A stretch of DNA of 64,000 bases, taken from Scylla paramamosain. Its lineage: Eukaryota > Arthropoda > Malacostraca > Decapoda > Portunidae. Shown piece after piece: positions 54,145 to 64,000 of this stretch (its first letter is position 1; every line of letters starts with the position of its first letter). A model generated the notes under the pieces. The model was not told the origin of the DNA. It made no database searches and worked only from the letters and a program-made list of their open reading frames with translations. The stretch is from assembly GCF_035594125.1 (NCBI RefSeq), contig NC_087192.1, positions 2,132,501 to 2,196,500 on the forward strand, read 5' to 3'. The position numbers and the translations under genes were made by a program.

Positions 54145-54419
54145 CTGCAGGAAGAATGAGAGGCCGCCAGTCAGTAAGGGCATAGGACTACTGTTTATCT
54201 ATTCATCTATTTATCTATTTATTATTATCATTTTTGCTTTGTCTTTTATCATTATTATCTTTACTTTTGCTTTTTCTTTACGACTCTCTCTTTCCACTGG
54301 GGACAGATGAGGCTAAGAGTGTGCATGGTGTGTGTGTGCATGGTGTGTGTGTGTGTGTGTGTGTGGTGCTTTGCCTGCGCCGACCCATGTGGGAGTGCCG
54401 GCCAGGAACAGACGCGATT

Positions 54420-54530
54420 TTTTTTTTTAAGGACGTGTTATATAATAGTGATGATGACGATGATGATAATGGTGATGAAGATGATGACTGTGATGATGAC
54501 GATTGCGATGATGATACAAAGAAGGTGGGA
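54420..54530 (+). repeat. (GATGAT)-type triplet repeat
   Basis: Imperfect (GAT)n with AT/GC variants at about 54450-54520, preceded by a T-run at 54419-54428. Confidence 0.8.
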
Positions 54531-54679
54531 TATCCTGAATAACTACTGGAATTCAAAGCACATCCAATCTTTAATTAAAACGTTACGTCAACGGATATTT
54601 TTTTCTTTATTTTTTTCCTCACTACGATGAGTCCTTTAATTAACCTGGGCCCAGCCATACGTGGTAGGAGAGACTTAAC

Positions 54680-55270
54680 CCTGCCCCATGTTCACAAGGC
54701 ATAAGAAACCAAACATATAGGGAATACAAACCCCTTAAATTTATTCATCTATGTTCAGTAAGCCAATAAATGATACAAAACCGTCATGATTCCACTGAAG
54801 AGCTTCCAACACTATAATTTCTCCCCTATTCGATGTTCACAAGGTATAAGAAGTCACATATGGGGGATTCGAACGCCTTAAATTCACTTCTCGATGCTCA
54901 CTACGCAGAAAGATCATATGGCATAGTCAAGATCCTACTAAAAGGTTCCAGCACATAAATTCCGCCCTTCTCGATGTTCGCTAGGCAGAGAAAATCACAC
55001 ATAGAGAATCCGAACCCCTTGAATTCAATCCTCGATGTTCACCAAGCCGAGGAATAATACAAGACAGTCAAGATCCCACTTAAAGGGTTCCAACACTTTA
55101 AATTCCGCCCTTCTCGATGTTCACAAAGCAGAGAAAGGATTTAAGACTGTCAGAATCACATATAAAGGCTTTGAAACGTATGAACTCAGTCCTCGATGAT
55201 GCAAAACTGTCAAGATCACACGTAAGGGATTCCAACACTGTTCTTCCCTTCTCGATGCTCATAATGTCAG
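54680..55270. repeat. Higher-order minisatellite with CTCGATGTTC motif
   Basis: The word CGATG(T/C)TC recurs at about 54832, 54893, 54974, 55032, 55113 and 55252 (CGATGATGC at 55193). Spacings alternate near 60 and 80 bases, making a ~140-base compound unit. Units share TTCCAACACT, CAAGATCMCAC and AAATTCCGCCCTTCTCGATG. Non-coding. Confidence 0.8.
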
Positions 55271-55508
55271 CATATCTCGAGGCTCAATGGTGCGTCAAGT
55301 TTATTACAGTGACAAAGGAATACAGCAGACGAATAGATTCAACTCAAGTCTGCTACTTCGTCTTCCTTCCTTCCTTCCTTTCCCCCTCCCAGCGGGTTTG
55401 TCTCGTCCTGTCACGCCCGCCCGCTAAGCCCAAGGATACACAGGCCAGGTGAACACAGACGAGGTATAGGCGTGGCAATAAATCTTTCTCTCTCTTCTGG
55501 AATCAAGG

Positions 55509-55584
<76 letters not shown>

Positions 55585-55769
55585 AATTAAAGTATAATTT
55601 ATTTAAAGCAAAGCCCCGCACAGCCAGTGACTACCGTAAATCTTCGTTGTTATGGAAGCCACGGTCTTTTTATCACCACCACCACCACCACCACCATCGA
55701 AACCCAAGTAGCTGGCGAGTAAATGTAACAGGTCCTTGTCCACTCAAGACCACTTTCCTGTTACTCGAC

Positions 55770-55811
<42 letters not shown>

Positions 55812-57379
55812 TCTTGACTTCTTGTTCCTGCTCCTTAGTGTTTAATACTGGTACTGCTATGGAATGGTCACACGAAGGCCACGAAGCTAATGGTACCTGA
55901 ATGGATGAATGAATGAATGACAAGACTGAATAAGTGAATAAATGAAAGGCGTAGCTTGACTGAATGAATACCGTAACGCAACTGAATGAATGAACTAAAG
56001 AACGAAAGAATGAGTGACGAACAACATGCTACCTAAAATGAATAAACGAACGAATAAACGAATAATCTAAAAACTTGACTCCCCGCCCACCACGACTCCA
56101 GGACAGAAATGTGGCGAGGCGCGGCTGGTCTGATCACACCACTCACTTTGGGGAAGGATTAGACACAGCCAGCTAATGTCCAACTGAGATATACGAGTAT
56201 GAGACTTGGGTGCTGTGTGGAGGCGAAGGGAGGGAAAGGTAGGGGAGCTGGAATGGAAAGAAAAGTAAGGAAAGGCGAAAAACAGACGGGGGTGCTAAAG
56301 AAGTGGGAGAAAATGACGGGGGGGTTTAGACATGAGGGATTGAGACAGGAAGGAGGAAAATGGAGATGAAGGACGCGGCAAAGAGAGAAATGAATGTGAA
56401 GGGAGAAGGAAAGTGTATGGAAATGAAGAATTAACTTAAAGGAGGGGGGATGAAATGATGATGAATGAGGCATGGAGTGTAAGAGATGAAAGGAGGATAG
56501 AAAAAAAAATGATACACAGAAGCAAAAGACGACATAAACAAAGGGATAAAATGTTAGAAGAAAAAGACAAAAAGTGTAATACAAACGAAAGATGGTGAAA
56601 AAAAAAAATAGAGATGAAAACTATGATACCATGAAGGAAACAAGTAGTACAATATAAACAACAAAAGCATAAGAAAAAAAAAAGAAGAAAAGGAGTGTAA
56701 ACAAAACAAAAGCGAGGACAGAAACACAAAACAAAAGAAAACAGAGGGACAATAAAGAGAGAGAGAAAGAGAAAGAAAAAGAGACCAAAACTTGAGAGAA
56801 AGGAAAGACGAAGAAAGAAGGAGTCTGGATGCAGGACGAAGGGAGGAGAGGGAAAGGGAAGGAGGGAGGCGAGAGAGGAGGGAGTGAGGAACCAGAGGGA
56901 GCCAACCAGAGCCAACCAGAGCCAGCCAGCCATTCGTCATGCTTTCTCGAGGCGACACTCTTAAAACCCCCACACACTTATGAGCTCTTGAAATCGCCAC
57001 GCGCCGCCCGGGGAAGAGAGGACCGGCTAACACTCCCGTGGCGGCGACGCGGCGACAAGATGAAAGACGAGGTGCCCATTTTTCTCCTGAAGGTGGTGTG
57101 GTGGGGTGGGTTGTGGGTGGCGGGGGGGTGGGGGAGGGGGAAGATGGTGTCCTTTCGGTAACTAAAATTAAAGATAAGGAATTTGAAGGTGTATGACTTG
57201 TAAATGAAACGGCCAAGCACTCACGTACTACACACACAGTTCTCCAGTCCTGTAAAGTGTTGACAAGTATACACAAGCTTTATATGATGGAGAGAAGGGT
57301 ATAACATAAAACACTGTGCGTCATACGAGATTTACGTATAATGCATAACGGTGCGGGGATAAAATCAAGTGTATATATT

Positions 57380-57715
57380 TAGATTAGCCATGACTGAGAT
57401 GAAGGATAAAATGTTGAGAAGAAATGACGAGGATGAAGATGATGGTAGTGGTGGTGGTGACGGTGAAGATGGTGATGAAGGTGAAGATAATAACCAAAAG
57501 AAAAAAAAAATACTGAAAAATGCAGCTATAGAAGAAGAAGAAGAGGAAGAAAAAGAAGAAGAAGATGATGATGATAAAGAAGAAAAGAAGAAAAGGAGAA
57601 GAAACGTTGAAAAAAAAATGATGATGATAATGATAACGATTACTGATGATGATGCTAACAGTGGTGGTGGTGGTGGTGGTGGTGATGATGGTGGTGGTGG
57701 TGCAGATGACATCAC
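57380..57715. repeat. GAA/GAT/GGT-rich low-complexity tract
   Basis: Triplet-like purine and GGT repeats lying directly downstream (transcript sense) of the Ig1a donor. The long open frames on both strands are composition artefacts. Confidence 0.8.
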
Positions 57716-57734
57716 CCAACAGCTCCCCACTCAC

Positions 57735-57853
57735 CTGCTTCTTCCACTGGATGATGTAGGCAATCTTGGGTTGGGAGACAGGGCAGTTAAGCACCACAGA
57801 CTCCCCGAGGATGGCCGTGATGTGCTCCGCGTCCCCGTACTGTGAACACGCCC
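57735..57853 (-). CDS. tutl: Turtle Ig1 first part (first exon located)
   Basis: A 119-base exon, acceptor GCGTTGCAG and donor AAGCAG|GTGAGT, phase 1 in and phase 0 out. It encodes ACSQYGDAEHITAILGESVV then LNCPVSQPKIAYIIQWKKQ, the mature N-terminus and the A-C strands of Ig1 with its first cysteine. Drosophila has HITAILGEGVVFNCHV and YVLQWDKK. The apparent start MLIILCCVAGA upstream of the acceptor is intron read-through; the real signal peptide must come from an earlier exon. Confidence 0.92.
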
Positions 57854-58270
57854 CTGCAACGCAACACAAGATGATTAGCACCTCAGTACTTCAGACAACA
57901 CAAAACGATTACCAACACATGCCTAACATCAATACAAGCAACACAAGACGATCAGCACCTCAGTACTTCAGCACACACGCCTCTCAGTACTTCAACACTT
58001 AAGGTAACGCAACACAACACAACACAACACCTCAATAATTAAGGTAACGCAACACAACACCTTTCAACACTTCAGTAACACAACACAACACAATCAGTAC
58101 CTCAATAATTAAGGTAACGCAACACACACCTTTCAACACTTCATTACTCCAGGTAACACAACACTGGGGGTGAATTCCATTACATCTGCATTTATTACTA
58201 CCACTGCAACACGCCGCTCAGCTCACCACGCCAGTACCTTATGTAACACTAATGACACTAGGAGATAAAT
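57854..58270 (-). repeat. Degenerate AACAC/CTCAGTACTT repeats beside the Ig1a acceptor
   Basis: Tandem units built from GCAACACAAGATGATTAGCA and CCTCAGTACTTCA, then CACAACACAACACCTCAATA, extend about 300 bases from the acceptor. Confidence 0.75.
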
Positions 58271-58415
58271 TGCACTACATCTATTACAGTCTATTGGTAA
58301 TTCTGAATAATTTTTTTTTCTGGTTTTCTTCTCTTTAGGGACCGGTGACTCCTTTATTTTCTATTTTATTTTATTTTATCTATTATTATTTTTCATCACG
58401 GCCATTTTGTAGAGC

Positions 58416-58417
<2 letters not shown>

Positions 58418-58455
<38 letters not shown>

Positions 58456-58526
58456 TACATAAATGAATAATCGTGAGAAAAAGAATATTATACTTGAGAA
58501 ATTATTATAAACTATCTCAAATCCAC

Positions 58527-58610
<84 letters not shown>

Positions 58611-58858
58611 AATCGTGAAGACATATAATAATAATAGTTTCCTCCTTATTCAAACGATACTCTATTAAACCCTCCTCCTCCTCCTCCTCCAACTCGTCCT
58701 CCTCCTCCTCATCATCATAATTTTCATCACCATCATCTTCCTCCTCCACCTCCTCCTCCTCCTCTTCGTCTTCCTTGTTATTACTAATGTCGAGTCTCAT
58801 AATATTACTCCTCCTCCCTCCTCCTCCTCCTCCTCCAGCCACACCACCACCGCCACTA

Positions 58859-58942
<84 letters not shown>

Positions 58943-59250
58943 CTCCCCACGCACAGAGCATCACCCTATTGATTCATCTACAGCCTCAAGAGAAGGGGAA
59001 GAAGAGAGTGGAAGGGGAGGGGAGAGGAGGAGAGGGGAAGGGAGGGAAGGGAAAGGGGAAGAGGGAAGAAGAGGAAGGAGAAGAAGATGGAAGGGAAGGG
59101 GATGAGAGGAGAGGAGGAAGGGAAGAGAAAGGAAGGGAAGGGAAGGGAAGGAAAAGGAAGGAAAGAGGAAAAGGGAAAGGGATGAAGAAGAGAGAAGGGA
59201 GAAGGGGAGAAGGGGAAGGGGCGCAAAAGGGGATGAGAGAAGGAGGCAAG
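58418..59250. repeat. (TAA)n, (GA)n, (CCT)n, (TC)n and G/A-rich tract
   Basis: (TAA)n 58418-58454, (GA)n 58531-58608, CCT-rich 58672-58850, (TC)n 58862-58942, and a purine-only plus strand (GGGAAGG words) at 58985-59250. Confidence 0.95.
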
Positions 59251-59340
59251 TATTAGGCATGAAAAATAATAATGGTATTGTAGAGAGCAGCTTATCACTA
59301 ACAGCCTCGTCTGGGACAACAAATATGCTGCTGCTGCTGT

Positions 59341-60281
<941 letters not shown>

Positions 60282-60439
60282 TCACTCACTCCCTCACTCA
60301 CTCACTGGCCGCATGAATTATTCAGGAACCGGACTTAGTGCCAACAAGGGCCGCCCATCTCCCACTACCAACCACGACCTTCATCTCCTCTCCTCTCCTT
60401 CTCTCTCTCTTCTATCCTCCTTCTCCTCCTCTTCGGGAA

Positions 60440-60725
60440 CCTCAAAGACGCGTCCCTACCAATCCCTAACCAGTTTCTATCCTCTCACCTTCGTCTCCCT
60501 ACCAATCCCCAGCCAGTTTGTATCCTCTCACCTTCGTCTCCCTACCAATCCCCAGCCAGTTTGTATCCTCTCACCTTCGTCTCCCTACCAATCCCCAGCC
60601 AGTTTGTATCCTTTCATCTTCGTCTCCCTACCAATCCCCAGCCAGTTTGTATCCTCTCATCTTCGTCTCCCTACCAATCCCCAGCCAGTTTGTATCCTCT
60701 CATCTTCGTCTCCCTACCAGTCCCC
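60440..60725 (+). repeat. 43-bp minisatellite, about six units
   Basis: Unit: CCTACCAATCCCCAGCCAGT, then TTGTATCCTCTCACCTTC and GTCTC, 43 bases. Inner units are nearly identical and the outer ones diverged (C/T variants CTCACC/CTCATC/TTCATC). Because 43 is not a multiple of 3, the frames rotate, which argues against coding. Confidence 0.93.
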
Positions 60726-60799
60726 AGCCTCTTCCTATCTTCTCCCCACTCTCTCTCCCTATCGTGCTTCCCCGTTCAGGCAGAAAAATAAGGTTTGTA

Positions 60800-60985
60800 T
60801 TCTGAAAAGTTCCGCTCTCTCACCACGGCTATTTTCAAAGGCCACAGAGATGATCAGCCAGGTTCTCAAGACTGTTTATCCTGTTAATAATGTAGGAATC
60901 TTCTTAATCTGTCACTGGAACCGTAAAAAAACACTTGAATACTCGTGTCACTTAAACTGCAAGAGGGTTTTTTGAGTGTGTAGTG
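60800..60985 (-). repeat. Foldback repeat family copy (minus orientation)
   Basis: The reverse complement matches the 9.1-9.3 kb and 49.8 kb copies: TTTTACGGTTCCAGTGACAG, ACATTATTAACAGGATAAAC, TCTTGAGAACCTGGCTGATC, CCGTGGTGAGAGAG. Confidence 0.72.
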
Positions 60986-61311
60986 AAGATGCGGCGCGGC
61001 AGTTTCCGAAAATGGTTTGTAGGGGAAGGCGAGAACTAGGAGTGATCTGAAGAGGAGGTGCGCGAAGTGTTGTGATAGGTAATGCATGGCGAGGCGTGTT
61101 TCTGCTGCGGTGGGGGTTGTTATGAGAGACGGACGGAGGGTAGAGGAGATGTGAGGGGGGAGGGATGGGAAGTGAGGAAGGAAGGAAGGAGGGAAGGAGA
61201 GAAGGAGGGAGGGAGAGAAGGAGGGAGGGACGCTTCCTCTGTTCATTTTCTTCCTTCATCTCCTCCTCCTCCTCTTCTTCTTTTCCTCCTTCTCCTCCTC
61301 CTCCTCCTCCT

Positions 61312-62850
<1,539 letters not shown>

Positions 62851-62989
62851 TGGTGGCATGGAGTGTGGTTGGCCTGAAGTGTAACAGAAAGGCGTGGGAT
62901 GGCGTGTGGCTGGTGGTGGTGATGTGTGTGGTGGTGTGGAGTGTGGCTGGGAGACGTGTGGTGGCTGTGTTGCGTGGTATTGTGTAGTG

Positions 62990-63215
62990 GAGTGGAGTGG
63001 AGTGGTGGAGCGCGGCCCTTTGGTTCCCTTCCCTCCCCCACCGCCGCTAGATTGTTCCCAGGTGGCGGCGCCCCTCCTGGCGGCGGCGCGGCAATAGCGG
63101 GCCATCAGGCGGGTGGGCACAGTGACAGGTGGTGAGAGGCGCCCATTTCCGGGGTAAATAGAGGGAGCACGGGGGAGGGGCGGCCCGCGGTGAACGCCTC
63201 GCTGCGGCTGACGAG
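62990..63215. promoter_or_regulatory. GC/CpG-rich patch
   Basis: GGCGGCG and GGCGCC words and many CpGs stand out in this A/T- and repeat-rich region. It lies 5' of the first located tutl exon on the minus strand. It could be a promoter or 5'UTR exon; no clear initiator or donor can be assigned. Confidence 0.25.
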
Positions 63216-63221
63216 TGGAGG

Positions 63222-63341
63222 CACACACACACACACACACACATACACACACACTCTCTCTCTCTCTCACGATTGTCTCAAAAGCTTCTCTTCCTCTCCC
63301 GTGCTCCTCTACTTAACACGACTAGCACGAGACAAGAGTTA

Positions 63342-63409
<68 letters not shown>
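63222..63409. repeat. (CA)n and (TC)n tracts
   Basis: (CA)n with (TC)n at 63222-63268, and a longer (TC)n at 63343-63409; pyrimidine-rich CCT/TCT sequence continues to about 63710. Confidence 0.95.
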
Positions 63410-63412
<3 letters not shown>

Positions 63413-64000
63413 GACACCACACACTTTCTACTATGCTTCCTTCATATTTTCCTCCTCCTCCCGTGTTTATCTTCCTCCTCCTCCTGCTCTCTTGTGTTCT
63501 TTTCCTTTCTCTTCTGCTCCTATTCTCCTGTTCCTTGTCCTCCTCCTACTCTCTTGTTCTTCTCTTCCTTCTGTTTCTCCCCTGATTCTTCTTCTACTCC
63601 TTCATATTCTTGTCGTTTTTTTTTATCCTCCTGTTCTGTTTTTCCTGCTTCTCCTGCTCCTATTCCTCTACAATCTCCTCCTCTTCCTCCTCCTTCTCCT
63701 CCTCCTGGACCTGCACGTCTCGCCAAGATAAGATGCTGAATGGCCGCCAAAATTTTCCGCCCTCCGTCGCATTAATGGCCGCTCGCTCGCCATTCTCAAT
63801 CATTTATAGCAAAAGTTTTCCTCGTCCACACATTTACGACACGCGGGCCTCACATGTTACTGCACATATGTCCCCTTAGTTCCTTCTCCCTTCCTATCCT
63901 TCCCTTCTTCCTGACGGCGCCGTGTGGACTTGTAAGTAGAGGTGTGTTAAATTTAGTTAGTCTTTTTTTTTTCCACGTTTTATTTGTGTGAGTGAGTTGC

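Larger units (their letters stand above)
54145..57734 (-). other. Intron within Ig1
   Basis: Contains a higher-order minisatellite (54680-55270), (AC)n 55511-55582, (TAC)n 55768-55810, ATGAATGA-rich repeats near 55900-56070, a long purine-rich tract 56160-56900, and a GC-rich patch 56970-57160. Frames in the purine-rich stretch are low-complexity artefacts. Confidence 0.65.

Noticed and set aside
54680..55270. Possible CRISPR-like array
   Set aside because: Units are diverged, the spacing alternates, and the context is a eukaryotic intron with other minisatellites.
57384..57881. MLIILCCVAGACSQ as the start codon and signal peptide of tutl
   Set aside because: The hydrophobic part lies upstream of a good acceptor (GCGTTGCAG) with phase 1 and is intron sequence; the signal peptide should come from an earlier exon.

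Overview
This window is animal nuclear DNA, most likely from a decapod crustacean (crab, crayfish or shrimp). The evidence is spliced exons with GT/AG borders, an extreme load of (AG)n, (AC)n, (AT)n and (GGA)n microsatellites, and remnants of a non-LTR retrotransposon, a mariner transposon and tRNA-derived SINEs. The decapod assignment is inference from this repeat style and from a retroelement tail that I recall as common in decapods.

The main gene lies on the minus strand, from about 57.85 kb down to 19.17 kb. It is a crustacean ortholog of turtle (tutl), the insect member of the IGSF9/Dasm1 family of neuronal adhesion receptors. I could place 15 phase-consistent exons plus a long terminal tail exon. 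In order they encode five Ig domains, a first fibronectin III domain, two small linker exons, a second split FN3 domain, one transmembrane helix, a short conserved juxtamembrane exon (28.4 kb) and a tail of about 820 residues ending in MESVC. Exon phases agree at every proposed junction. The first exon(s), with 5'UTR, start codon and signal peptide, were not found and probably lie beyond the right edge. Three further segments look like alternative 3' exons: 25.7 kb (strong acceptor, short tail, stop, AATAAA), 18.7-18.8 kb and 17.6-17.7 kb.

The left 16 kb holds no recognised protein gene. It contains a direct duplication: positions 1-7.2 kb are repeated at 9.49-16.1 kb with few differences, apart from the loss of one 506-bp satellite unit and divergent microsatellites. 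Each copy carries a possible 5' exon with a strong donor, a perfect CRE palindrome, the 506-bp array, a GT-rich minisatellite, a LINE 3' remnant, a tandem pair of tRNA-SINE units and a long (GT/AT) tract. The cause may be a real segmental duplication or a retained haplotype in the assembly.

The introns contain most of the unusual structure. In two introns the start of the intron, including its 5' splice site, has been tandemly copied. A long imperfect inverted repeat lies inside the FN3-2 intron. There is an eroded mariner element, a foldback repeat family associated with (GA)n tracts, and several minisatellites. The last 6 kb (58-64 kb), upstream of the first located exon, is nearly continuous simple-sequence DNA with a GC-rich patch near 63.1 kb.
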